From NCBI GenBank assembly GCA_044326545.1, contig JBIRBM010000040.1, forward strand, positions 1-14,358: a DNA stretch of 14,358 nucleotides. Direction: 5' to 3'. The notes beneath the pieces are model-generated. The model worked only from the letters and a program-made list of their open reading frames with translations. It made no database searches and was not told the DNA's origin. This document shows, in pieces, positions 1 to 7,281 of the stretch. The position numbers and the translations under genes are program-made. Positions within the stretch are counted from its first letter, which is position 1, and every line of letters starts with the position of its first letter. Origin of the DNA: JANWJE01 sp044326545 (GTDB lineage Bacteria; Chlamydiota; Chlamydiia; Chlamydiales; Parachlamydiaceae).

Positions 1-203
1 TATTTGCGACTGGAATCATTGCGACTCTTGGATCTCTAATTGGAGGGGTGTATGGGGCTTCTAAAGGAGTTCAAGTGGGTCAAAGTTGCGTTAAACCAGG
101 TGATGGTGCGTTCCAAATTCCGATTGGATTTATTTTTGGTGCTTTAGCAGGTTCTGTCATAGGCGGATCTATCGCTTTTACTGCCTCTCTTATTATTCTT
201 TAA
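1..203 (+). CDS. Gly-rich membrane protein, C-terminal fragment
   Basis: An open frame enters from the left edge (first full codon at 3) and stops at TAA 201-203, giving about 66 residues. The visible part has two hydrophobic stretches, roughly residues 1-20 and 42-66, separated by a short polar loop containing QVGQSCVKPGDG. Both stretches are rich in Gly, Ala and Ser with small-residue spacing (LGSLIGGVYGASKG and GALAGSVIGGS), as in tightly packed membrane helices or glycine-zipper proteins. The start lies outside the window, so length, signal peptide and family cannot be judged. I do not recognise the protein. The reading frame is convincing because it is uninterrupted, hydrophobic and ends cleanly before an AT-rich spacer. 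Confidence 0.6.
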   Translation, partial: FATGIIATLGSLIGGVYGASKGVQVGQSCVKPGDGAFQIPIGFIFGALAGSVIGGSIAFTASLIIL

Positions 204-264
204 TCTTAATTTTAAGAAAATGCCAATTCATCGTCCGTGATTGGGATCATATCTCACATTAGGC

Positions 265-350
265 ACAAGGAGAGCCTTGTAGAATAAGTCTCTCTTTTCT
301 CGACCTAAAGAAGCGTTCAAGGATTTTTTGCAAAAACAACAAAATATCCT
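265..350. other. Two small hairpins in the 204-376 spacer
   Basis: A perfect 6-bp hairpin lies at 265-280 (ACAAGG, loop AGAG, CCTTGT), followed by a pyrimidine-rich stretch but no clean T tract. A second, AT-rich inverted repeat pairs 320-330 (AGGATTTTTTG) with 340-350 (CAAAATATCCT), with one mismatch and a 9-base loop, just ahead of the acetyltransferase gene. The first may be a weak terminator for the left-edge gene. The second could be an operator or leader hairpin. Neither role can be shown from the sequence. Confidence 0.3.
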
Positions 351-376
351 AAAGACAAAATATGATGGGAGTTATC

Positions 377-1360
377 ATGAGTGATTCTACGATAAAAACA
401 GAACGTTTGATTCTGCGCTCTTGGCGTGAGGAAGATCTGGAGCCATTTGCTCGCTTAAATGCCGATCCGCGTGTGATGGAATTTTTCCCAAGAGTATTAA
501 GCCAAGAAGAGAGCCATCAGTTTGCTCAACGCATTTGCATAGCGATGAAAGAGCAAGGCTGGGGATTATGGGCTGTCTCTATTCCTGATGTCGCTGATTT
601 TATCGGCTATATTGGCTTAGCACCTGTAAATTTTGTCGCTGACTTCTCCCCTGCGGTTGAAGTGGGGTGGAGGTTAGCCTATGATTTTTGGAATAATGGG
701 TATGCAACTGAAGGTGCTAAAGCTGCTGTGAAATATGGGTTTGAAAATCTGCATTTGAATGAGATCGTCTCTTTCACTGCGATAAATAATAGGCGCTCAA
801 GGCGTGTGATGGAAAAAATCGGGATGTATCATGATGAAAATAGCGATTTTGATCACCCAAAACTACCCGAAAGGCATGAATTAAGAAGACATGCTCTTTA
901 TCGGATTAGAACGGGTCATTTTACCCAAATCTGGGAATTGCCTCCGGAAAACTTTCAACCACATGTAGAAGTTGCAGCTTGTTATGTAGAGATGAGTGGA
1001 AGAATCTTATTAATGCAACGCGCTTCAAATTCTGCAGAAGGAAAAACATGGGGAGTTCCTGCGGGAAAGATCGAAGCTGGGGAAACACCTCATCAAGGAG
1101 CCATTCGTGAATTGATTGAAGAAACCAGTATTAAAGTATCTTCTTGTCAGGTTAAGGAAATTGGCAAGCTTTATGTTCGAAAACCCAGCGGTGATTATAT
1201 TTACCACATGTTTGAAGTGAATATAAATAAAATTCCTCAGGTGATTTTATCATCTGAACACACCCAATATTTATGGGCAAATGCTGAAGACATTAAAGGC
1301 TTGCACCTAATTGGCGGAGGGAGAGGCTCACTCAAGCATTATGCACGGATGAAAAAGTAG
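377..1360 (+). CDS. GNAT acetyltransferase fused to Nudix domain
   Basis: This 327-residue protein has two domains. Residues 5 to about 180 resemble RimJ/RimL-type GNAT N-acetyltransferases: the opening TERLILRSWREEDLEPF, the acetyl-CoA loop region WNNGYATEGAK, and NNRRSRRVMEKIGM near the end of the fold. Residues from about 195 to 327 form a Nudix domain with the box running from G230 through REL and EE (GKIEAGE, then RELIEE). The usual Gly near the end of the box is Ser here (TSI instead of TGI). GNAT enzymes acetylate amines such as protein N-termini or small molecules; Nudix enzymes cleave nucleoside-diphosphate derivatives. The joint substrate is unknown. I chose ATG 377 because GGGAG at 367-371 lies 5 bases upstream; ATG 362 and 365 are in frame. 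The gene converges on the YkgJ-like gene. Domain calls are firm; the fusion's role is open. Confidence 0.9.
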   Translation: MSDSTIKTERLILRSWREEDLEPFARLNADPRVMEFFPRVLSQEESHQFAQRICIAMKEQGWGLWAVSIPDVADFIGYIGLAPVNFVADFSPAVEVGWRLAYDFWNNGYATEGAKAAVKYGFENLHLNEIVSFTAINNRRSRRVMEKIGMYHDENSDFDHPKLPERHELRRHALYRIRTGHFTQIWELPPENFQPHVEVAACYVEMSGRILLMQRASNSAEGKTWGVPAGKIEAGETPHQGAIRELIEETSIKVSSCQVKEIGKLYVRKPSGDYIYHMFEVNINKIPQVILSSEHTQYLWANAEDIKGLHLIGGGRGSLKHYARMKK

Positions 1361-1374
1361 TATGATCATACAAA

Positions 1375-1464
1375 AAGAGTGTTATTTCGTAAGAGATGGC
1401 AAAAAGGATCAATTGTTCTTCTCTTCCAATCAAAACGATCTAGTCTCGCCAAAATAACACTCTT
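1375..1464. repeat. 90-bp segment with 13-bp perfect terminal inverted repeats
   Basis: AAGAGTGTTATTT at 1375-1387 is matched exactly in inverse orientation by AAATAACACTCTT at 1452-1464. The 64 bases between them contain no gene. The arrangement looks like a small non-autonomous mobile element or a solo remnant, but no clear target duplication is visible. It could also act as a long-range hairpin between the two convergent genes on either side. Confidence 0.45.
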
Positions 1465-1482
1465 CGTTAGTAACGTGAAGTC

Positions 1483-1518
1483 TTAGAACCTGATCAAAAA
1501 TTCTGAGCAGGTTCTTAA
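1483..1518. repeat. Hairpin repeat between convergent genes, copy 1
   Basis: AGAACCTGATCA (1485-1496) pairs with TGAGCAGGTTCT (1504-1515) with one mismatch and a 7-base loop. The stop codon of the leftward YkgJ-like gene (TAA, read at 1517-1515) lies in the right arm. A related sequence in opposite orientation occurs at 13261-13289, also between convergent genes, so this is a dispersed element and a plausible bidirectional terminator. A classical T tract is absent, and termination is inferred. Confidence 0.5.
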
Positions 1519-1994
1519 TTCTCTAAATGGCTCACGTAATGTTCTTCAGGTCTTTGCTTTCGCTCTTCGTCTAAAAAACAATCGATCATTTCAGATGAAA
1601 TAAGAGGGGCGTTCGGCGCGATTCCCTCGCATTCTTTAGCAGTTGATTTCCAATTAGCTTCTGAGAGGAGATTTTCTTGCCAAAAAGGATAAGTTCGACA
1701 CTGTAGAGGGCGAGCCGCATAAATACGACATTTTTTTTCTTGATAGAAAATACAGTTATGAAGCTGCGATTTTCGCTCAATTAACGTCCATCTTTGTTCG
1801 ACTTTTTTCATATATAAGCGTTTAAAATCACGAGGCGATAATGAAAGAAACTCAGCCATACGAAGAATTTCTTCCTCACTAGCCCAGATATAACCAGGTG
1901 CTCCCGTACAACATTTTCCGCATTGTGTGCAATTAAAATGCAACCCTTTCTGATACCAGGGAATTTGAAATTTTTTTTCAGGGCTATCATTCAT
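1515..1994 (-). CDS. YkgJ-family cysteine-cluster protein
   Basis: This 159-residue protein carries the hallmark CxxCxxCC motif of the YkgJ/UPF0153 family at C22, C25, C28 and C29 (NCTQCGKCC), followed by further cysteines at 81, 89 and 99 in a context typical of the family (NCIFYQ, KKCRIYAARPLQCRTYPFW). These cysteines are thought to bind zinc or an iron-sulfur cluster. The biochemical function of the family is not well established, so none is assigned. No signal peptide or membrane segment is visible, so it is probably cytosolic. The start at 1994 has only a weak upstream AAGAG. It is divergent from the C26 hydrolase gene and convergent with the GNAT-Nudix gene. Confidence 0.85.
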   Translation of the reverse strand: MNDSPEKKFQIPWYQKGLHFNCTQCGKCCTGAPGYIWASEEEILRMAEFLSLSPRDFKRLYMKKVEQRWTLIERKSQLHNCIFYQEKKCRIYAARPLQCRTYPFWQENLLSEANWKSTAKECEGIAPNAPLISSEMIDCFLDEERKQRPEEHYVSHLEN

Positions 1995-2030
1995 AAATTC
2001 ATGACTCTTGATTTGAATTACGTTATTTAT

Positions 2031-2076
2031 AACAAATCAATTGTTTGTTGTAAAATATTATTTAATAAATTACAAT
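2031..2076. promoter_or_regulatory. AT-rich divergent control region with inverted repeat
   Basis: AACAAA (2031-2036) and TTTGTT (2044-2049) form a short inverted repeat centred on CAATTG, in a very AT-rich spacer between the leftward YkgJ-like gene and the rightward hydrolase-permease pair. TACAAT at 2071-2076 could be a -10 element, but no well-spaced -35 fits. The symmetry and position suggest an operator; this is inference. Confidence 0.25.
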
Positions 2077-2126
2077 AGTTTTTATGTATTTTATTGAATT
2101 TTATAACGTTTAACTTGCAAGGAAAT

Positions 2127-2882
2127 ATGAACATTAAAAAGCAAAACAGCTTACCTATTATTGGAATTTCAGCGACACTCTTGACAATCGAAACTGGTTG
2201 TTTTATTGGTAAGGAGCGGATAGCGGTTTTGCGTGATTATATTGATGCTATCGCTTTAACAGGAGGCATTCCTATTGTTTTGCCAGTTGTTGAAGGGAAA
2301 GATCAAATTGAAAAGCAAATGTCGCTAGTTGATGGATTATTATTATCAGGAGGGTATGATGTCTCTCCACTCTTTTATAATGAAGAACCGCAGCGTTGGC
2401 TAGAGACAATTCGTCCGCAAAGAGATCTTTATGAGTTTGAATTAGTTGATGTAGCAAAAAAAGCAGGAAAGCCCATGTTTGGAATTTGCCGGGGAGCACA
2501 ACTTCTTAATGTTGCGTTTGGGGGAACTCTTTATCAAGATATTGGAGCTTTTTTTCCTTCTGCTTTTCAACATCATCAAACAGCTAAACCTGATGAGGCG
2601 ATTCATTCGGTTCAGATAAGTTCTGGCAGCAAACTGTCGTCAATTTTAGGGAAAGAAACGCTTTTAACGAATAGTTTTCATCATCAATCAATTAAGGATA
2701 TAGCGCCTGAGCTAGTGGAAAATGCCCGTACCTTTGATGGGATTATTGAGGGAATAGAGGGAAAAGGAGAACATTTTGTTCTTGGCGTACAATGGCACCC
2801 AGAATTAATGGTTGGCAAGCATCCTATTATGCTCAGCCTTTTTCGTGCATTTATTGAAGCTTCGAGAAGGAGAGAAGAATGA
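2127..2882 (+). CDS. Class C26 gamma-glutamyl hydrolase (PuuD-like)
   Basis: This 251-residue class I glutamine-amidotransferase-fold protein matches the peptidase C26 / gamma-glutamyl-GABA hydrolase family in length and motifs. The nucleophile Cys121 sits in FGICRGAQLLN, the catalytic His224 and Glu226 are in GVQWHPE, and LLLSGGYDVSP is the family's substrate-loop signature. Such enzymes hydrolyse gamma-glutamyl bonds; E. coli PuuD releases GABA and glutamate in putrescine breakdown. ATG 2127 follows AAGGA at 2119-2123 with a short 3-base spacer; an in-frame TTG at 2094 is possible but has no such site. The stop overlaps the permease start as ATGA, so the two are translated together. Import of a gamma-glutamyl compound or amine followed by hydrolysis is the natural reading; the substrate is inferred. 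Confidence 0.88.
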   Translation: MNIKKQNSLPIIGISATLLTIETGCFIGKERIAVLRDYIDAIALTGGIPIVLPVVEGKDQIEKQMSLVDGLLLSGGYDVSPLFYNEEPQRWLETIRPQRDLYEFELVDVAKKAGKPMFGICRGAQLLNVAFGGTLYQDIGAFFPSAFQHHQTAKPDEAIHSVQISSGSKLSSILGKETLLTNSFHHQSIKDIAPELVENARTFDGIIEGIEGKGEHFVLGVQWHPELMVGKHPIMLSLFRAFIEASRRREE

Positions 2883-4213
2883 AGAAAAGCCAAGAAAAAA
2901 ATGAATTAGGATTTCGAAGCATGATTTTGCTTGGAATAAATGCAGTTATTGGATCTGGAATTTTTCTTTTACCCGGAACAGTCAGTCATCTAACAGGGTC
3001 TTGGAGTATTTTTGTCTACTTATTTGTGATGGTTATCGTCATGTCAATTGGCTGGTGCTTTGCCCAATGCGCGACTTTATTTAACCGAAATGGGGGAGCT
3101 TATGTTTACGCAAAGGCTGCCTTTGGCGATTTTATTGGCTTTGAAATCGGAATCATGCGCTGGGTGATTGGAATTATGGCTTGGGCATCGTTAATTGTTG
3201 GATTTATTACAGCTTTAAGCTGTCTTTGGCCAACGGTTTTAGATGAACCTTATCGTACAGTGCTCATTTTCACTATTCTGGGTGGCTTATCTTTTTTGAA
3301 CATTGTTGGAGTTCAAATTTTTAAGTACATTAACAATATTGTGAGTCTGGCTAAAATCCTTCCACTTTTGATATTTGTTTTTTTTGGCTTGTTTAGTATG
3401 AAGATGACCAATTTTCCTTCATTAAATATTCAAGGATTAAACAAAGAGGCATTTGGGGGAGCTGCACTCGTTATTTTTTATGCATTTGGGGGATTTGAAA
3501 CATTGACAGTAGCTGCCGGAGAAATGAAAAATCCTAAAAAAAATCTCCCGATAGCTGTCATGCTCGTCATCACATTTTGCTCAATTTTATATTTTGTTAT
3601 TCAATTTATCTCGATGGGGATCTTAGGCGATCAATTAAGTGAAAGCAAAACTCCTTTAGCTGATGTCGCTCAAAGAATAATGGGGGAAGAAGGAAAATTA
3701 TTTGTCACATTAGCGATGCTTATTTCAATTGGCGGAATTAATTTAACAGCCTCTTTTATCACCCCCCGAAGTTGCGTTGCTTTAGCTGAAGATGGAATGA
3801 TTCCCAAACAATTGGCTTATACAGGACGTTTTGGAACTCCGACTTTATCAATTCTTTTGACAGCTGGAACAGCCGGAATATTGGCGTTTTGCGGTAGTTT
3901 TTCGCAGTTAGCTGTGATAACAGTGATTTCTCGCTTTGTCCAATATATTTCGACTTGCTTAGCTGTGATTGTTCTTCATAAAAAAATGAATCCATCTAAA
4001 AGTCTTTTCCAAGAATGGCGATTTATTTTGATTCCCTCAATTGCTCTTTTAGGAATCGGGTGGTTGATTTTACAGGCAACTCCTTTACAGCTTCTTGGAG
4101 GATTAAGCGCTTTAGTGATTGGAATTCCTTTTTATTTCATCCAGCGATCATTCAGGAGGATTCCTCGTTTATCGTACCCATTGTCTATTGAAAAGAGCGA
4201 AGTTTTGCTATAA
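2879..4213 (+). CDS. APC-superfamily amino acid/amine permease
   Basis: This 444-residue, strongly hydrophobic protein has about 12 predicted membrane segments. The N-terminal signature of APC transporters (MILLGINAVIGSGIFLLPG, about residues 15-33) is clear, as is the conserved GGFETLTVAAGEMKNPKKN segment around residues 205-223. Members import amino acids or amines, by proton symport or by exchange. Its ribosome site AAGGAG (2867-2872) lies inside the upstream hydrolase gene, and its ATG overlaps that gene's stop, which points to an operon and a shared substrate, perhaps a gamma-glutamyl compound, glutamate or a polyamine. The last 29 bases overlap the convergent methyltransferase gene. Length is normal and no motif is broken. 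Substrate specificity cannot be read from the sequence. Confidence 0.9.
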   Translation: MKKSQEKNELGFRSMILLGINAVIGSGIFLLPGTVSHLTGSWSIFVYLFVMVIVMSIGWCFAQCATLFNRNGGAYVYAKAAFGDFIGFEIGIMRWVIGIMAWASLIVGFITALSCLWPTVLDEPYRTVLIFTILGGLSFLNIVGVQIFKYINNIVSLAKILPLLIFVFFGLFSMKMTNFPSLNIQGLNKEAFGGAALVIFYAFGGFETLTVAAGEMKNPKKNLPIAVMLVITFCSILYFVIQFISMGILGDQLSESKTPLADVAQRIMGEEGKLFVTLAMLISIGGINLTASFITPRSCVALAEDGMIPKQLAYTGRFGTPTLSILLTAGTAGILAFCGSFSQLAVITVISRFVQYISTCLAVIVLHKKMNPSKSLFQEWRFILIPSIALLGIGWLILQATPLQLLGGLSALVIGIPFYFIQRSFRRIPRLSYPLSIEKSEVLL

Positions 4214-5114
4214 ATAAATAATGACTCACTCCCTGTTTATCTGAGATAAAGCGAGACATTTTTTCCAAAAAAAGGAGGACTTTTCTCTTATGCCGAAGAA
4301 TATTTTCAATGGGCTTTGAAAAATAGTGGCACGCATACCATAACCAGATAAGACAGGGAGATGTGTTAAGTAAATACCATAAACGTGTTAATCCATGTAA
4401 ATGAAGGAGTTCTTTTTTTTTACATTCTTGATTTTCCCATCCTTGAATAAAACGACTCGGAATGCTTGTATAATTTTTTAAACGTAAATAGAATGCATGG
4501 TAACTTGCAATCGCTTCGATAATATCAAATTCTGATTCAGCTAGCTCTTTTAATCGTTCAACGGCGCCATCACTGTTGATGTCAATTGACGTTGAAAAGA
4601 CTAAGTAGCCATTACGTTCAATAAGACGAGAGAGTTCAGCGAAAAATAATCGATAATCTTCTGGAGCAATATCTGCGATAAGTTCTGTGCAAATGATGAT
4701 ATTGAATATGCCTCCTGGTAAATCGGTTTGCGGCATAGCTTTTTGCTTCAATTGAATGTCATCCGCGCCACTTTGCTTAAATTTTTTGAGTGCATTTTCG
4801 GATATATCTATAGCTGTAACGCGTGCTCCGGCATCACGGAGTTTACGAGAGAAAACACCCTCTCCACATCCAATATCGAGTGTTTGAGGTTTTTCCTTTA
4901 GAGAGGCATATTTATTCAGTAAGAGCCACGTTCTGTCAAGTCTTAACGACTCTATGCAACTGCTTAATGGGTCAAATTGTTTTGGATCAATCAACCAAAG
5001 TCGCTCAAATTTAGCTTTTCTTTCATTTGAACGAATGTCTTGAGTAGGTTGATGATTTTTTTTTAAGGTGTTTTCATCAGGAAGATGAATGATATTAAGA
5101 CGATTTTCTGCCAT
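4185..5114 (-). CDS. Class I SAM-dependent methyltransferase
   Basis: This protein has 309 residues. Residues 75-180 form a Rossmann methyltransferase domain: motif I TLDIGCGEGVFS (78-89), the acidic ribose-binding residue in VTAIDIS (D103), and the strand NIIICTELIADI (138-149) corresponding to motifs II/III. Residues 1-70 are a polar helical lead-in. Residues 185-309 form an extra C-terminal part rich in Trp, Leu and Lys that I cannot assign. The closest resemblance is to small-molecule or quinone-type methyltransferases (UbiG/UbiE-like), but the substrate is unknown. No ribosome-binding site is obvious upstream of ATG 5114. Its 3' end overlaps the permease gene by 29 bases on the opposite strand. 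Confidence 0.85.
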   Translation of the reverse strand: MAENRLNIIHLPDENTLKKNHQPTQDIRSNERKAKFERLWLIDPKQFDPLSSCIESLRLDRTWLLLNKYASLKEKPQTLDIGCGEGVFSRKLRDAGARVTAIDISENALKKFKQSGADDIQLKQKAMPQTDLPGGIFNIIICTELIADIAPEDYRLFFAELSRLIERNGYLVFSTSIDINSDGAVERLKELAESEFDIIEAIASYHAFYLRLKNYTSIPSRFIQGWENQECKKKELLHLHGLTRLWYLLNTSPCLIWLWYACHYFSKPIENILRHKRKVLLFLEKMSRFISDKQGVSHYLFIAKLRSFQ

Positions 5115-5115
5115 A

Positions 5116-5289
5116 ATGATCTTTTTTCAAGCTGAAAGTGAAAATTTAGGTAAAACGAAAGAGATCGCTGAGGAAAGACAAAGGTTTTATGATCCAGAGA
5201 TTGCAGAAGAGGGAAATATTAAGTCAATAGAATGCTTTCGTGTCATCCATGAATCTCGGGGAGAGGGCACAGAAAATGTTAGGATTTAA
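5116..5289 (+). CDS. Possible small Glu-rich protein, 57 residues
   Basis: An open frame begins at ATG 5116, divergently adjacent to the methyltransferase start, and stops at TAA 5287-5289. The product is charged and Glu-rich (QAESENLGKTKEIAEERQ near its start) and reads like a soluble helical peptide, unlike most chance frames in this AT-rich DNA. There is no ribosome-binding site, no recognisable family, and the start abuts the opposite gene's start. It could be a genuine small gene, a remnant of a longer one, or chance. Confidence 0.22.
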   Translation: MIFFQAESENLGKTKEIAEERQRFYDPEIAEEGNIKSIECFRVIHESRGEGTENVRI

Positions 5290-5361
5290 TTCGAATAAGT
5301 TTATTCTCATGAGATCATTTTTTTGAATGAAATGAATAAAAGTCTTTTAAGGAATAATGAA

Positions 5362-6252
5362 ATGATAGCAGAAATTTCTGATATTGCATCTGATTTGCAA
5401 GAAAAGATGATGATTTTTTCGATAAGTTTAAGTGTAGGGTTATCGATCCTTGTGATTGCTTGGCGGCAAGGATTTTTCAGGGTGATGAGAGTAACTTCTT
5501 ATCCGGCTATTAGGGGAATTGATGTTTTCAAAGGGTTTGCGTTTTTCCTTTTAGCTGAAATTTTTGTTGTTCCGGTTTTTATTGCAGTCTTGCTTAAAAG
5601 TGCAGAGATTGATTTTAAGCAACTGATTCTCCTGCAACCAGAGATGAAAGGGTGGTTAAATCTGATGATTATGACAGGGGGGTTCATCGCGATTTTTTTT
5701 TCTTATTTCAGCTTAAGCTTAATTCAGCGCCATCAGCTTTGGAATCAAACGAGCACTCCTTGGTGGACTCATCTTGCAATCGGAATTCTGGGATGGGTTG
5801 TGAGTTATCCACTTGTGCTGGCTTTGAGTCAAGGATTATCTATTTCTCTTTGGTATGTTTTTCAACAGCCTTTTGTTGAGCAAGTTGCCGTACAAAATGT
5901 CCGACGATCCATGGAAAATCCATTACTTTTTGCCTTGACTTCTTTGAGTGTTGTGATCGTCGTCCCACTAACAGAAGAGTTTCTCTTTAGAGGTTTATTG
6001 CAATCTTGGCTTAAACGAAAGTTTGGTACCGCCATCGGAGCGATTCTTTTCTCTTCATTTATTTTCGCTTGTTTTCATTACTCCAATCATCATGGGATAA
6101 TGAATATCGAGTTACTCCCCTCCTTATTTGTTCTTTCGTGCATGCTGGGTTATCTTTTTGAAAGGCAGCAATCTTTATGGGCTTCCCTTGGGTTACATGG
6201 TTTTTTTAATTTTATGAGTTTGCTTCTGATCTATCAAGGAGGGATTTTATAG
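5362..6252 (+). CDS. CPBP (Rce1/Abi-type) intramembrane metalloprotease
   Basis: This 296-residue multi-pass membrane protein has about eight hydrophobic segments. The three CPBP/CAAX-protease motifs are present in order: EEFLFRG with the catalytic Glu pair at 205-206 and Arg at 210; FACFHYSN with His239; and the final LHGFFNF with His279 and Asn283. In eukaryotes Rce1 cleaves prenylated CAAX proteins. Bacterial members have varied or unknown roles, including bacteriocin self-immunity and membrane-protein processing. ATG 5362 is preferred because AAGGA at 5349-5353 sits 8 bases upstream; in-frame ATGs at 5323 and 5332 would add up to 13 residues but lack a site. All expected catalytic residues are visible, so it is probably active. 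The substrate is unknown. Confidence 0.88.
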   Translation: MIAEISDIASDLQEKMMIFSISLSVGLSILVIAWRQGFFRVMRVTSYPAIRGIDVFKGFAFFLLAEIFVVPVFIAVLLKSAEIDFKQLILLQPEMKGWLNLMIMTGGFIAIFFSYFSLSLIQRHQLWNQTSTPWWTHLAIGILGWVVSYPLVLALSQGLSISLWYVFQQPFVEQVAVQNVRRSMENPLLFALTSLSVVIVVPLTEEFLFRGLLQSWLKRKFGTAIGAILFSSFIFACFHYSNHHGIMNIELLPSLFVLSCMLGYLFERQQSLWASLGLHGFFNFMSLLLIYQGGIL

Positions 6253-6493
6253 GTCTATTTTCATCAATTTTCCACAATATCACCCAAAGTCAGCTTTAAA
6301 GAATTAAAATTGTTCACATGTAAAGATTTTTTTAGTAAAGTACAATGTGTACCTTGCAGTTAACATGTGGAATGTTTGGCCGCTTAAATCCTTGGGATTG
6401 AAAAATCAAGTTCTGAAGGTCCCTATGAGCCTCTTAGGATTTATAGCAAGGACATATCAATTTTAAAACACTCCATGGTTATACCAAGTCACT

Positions 6494-7258
6494 ATGGCAT
6501 TTCAACTCATGTTATACCAAATTTCGGTTCATTGCATCTCAGATATCGGACATGTTCGCCATAATAATGAGGATGCTTCGAAATTATTAAAAGAGGAACG
6601 ATTCTTTGTACTCGCAGACGGTATGGGAGGCCATCAAGCTGGCGAAGTCGCTTCCACGACAGCAGTTGATTCTCTTTGCGATCTTTTCCGTCGGTACCCA
6701 TTTTTCTCCCTAATCGATATCGATGAAGCAAAACAGTTAATGAGAAAAATTATTCAAGAGGTGAATACTCTGGTTTATAAATTAGGAAGAGAAAATCCTA
6801 ATTTAAGAGGAATGGGGACAACTCTTTGTTTTTTATTTCTTCATCCATCGGGATTAATTTATGGTCATGTGGGGGATAGTCGCATCTATCGCTTCCGCCA
6901 AGGGCGTCTAGAGCAGCTCAGTCGCGACCACTCTCTTCTTAGAGAATTAATCGATTTAGGTCAATTAAGTGAACAGCAAGCAGAAGATTTCATTTATAAA
7001 AACATTATCACAAAAGCAATCGGGACTGAATCTACAGTAGAGCCCACGATATGTGATACCTCTTTACAAGAGGGGGATATTTTAATCATGTGTTCTGATG
7101 GTCTTTCTGATTTAGTTTCTTCTGACGTTATGGAATCGATTATAGCAAGTCACCCTGAAGAAGATGTGATTCGTTTATTAGTTGAAAAAGCTAAAAAAAA
7201 TGGGGGATATGATAATATCACTGTTGTTTTAGTAAAAATTGAACGTATCTCTGATTAG
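6494..7258 (+). CDS. PP2C-type Ser/Thr protein phosphatase (Stp1-like)
   Basis: This 254-residue protein is a complete bacterial PP2C/PPM phosphatase of normal length. It shows SDIGHVRHNNEDA (16-28), the metal-binding ADGMGGHQAGE (41-51), GMGTTL (106-111), YGHVGDSRIYR (123-133), the late aspartates in CSDGLSD (200-206) and GGYDNITVV (237-245). It removes phosphate from Ser/Thr residues using Mg/Mn and would oppose Hanks-type kinases. No membrane segment is visible, so it is cytosolic. The start is uncertain: neither ATG 6494 nor ATG 6509 has a good ribosome site. It is followed on the same strand by the NifS-like gene, an order I recall from Chlamydia (CT259 then CT258). A symmetric CACATGT (6315-6321) and ACATGTG (6364-6370) pair lies upstream. 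Confidence 0.93.
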   Translation: MAFQLMLYQISVHCISDIGHVRHNNEDASKLLKEERFFVLADGMGGHQAGEVASTTAVDSLCDLFRRYPFFSLIDIDEAKQLMRKIIQEVNTLVYKLGRENPNLRGMGTTLCFLFLHPSGLIYGHVGDSRIYRFRQGRLEQLSRDHSLLRELIDLGQLSEQQAEDFIYKNIITKAIGTESTVEPTICDTSLQEGDILIMCSDGLSDLVSSDVMESIIASHPEEDVIRLLVEKAKKNGGYDNITVVLVKIERISD

Positions 7259-7281
7259 AATCTCTCTTCATTTTTTTGGGG

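Noticed and set aside
2094..2126. TTG start giving 11 extra residues on the C26 hydrolase
   Set aside because: ATG 2127 has an AAGGA upstream and gives the usual family length; the extra residues match no conserved part.
6268..6318. DnaA-box-like TTTTCCACA (6268-6276) and TTGTTCACA (6310-6318), hinting at an origin
   Set aside because: One perfect and one imperfect box are expected by chance in 14 kb of AT-rich DNA; there is no cluster, AT-rich unwinding repeat or dnaA/dnaN gene nearby.
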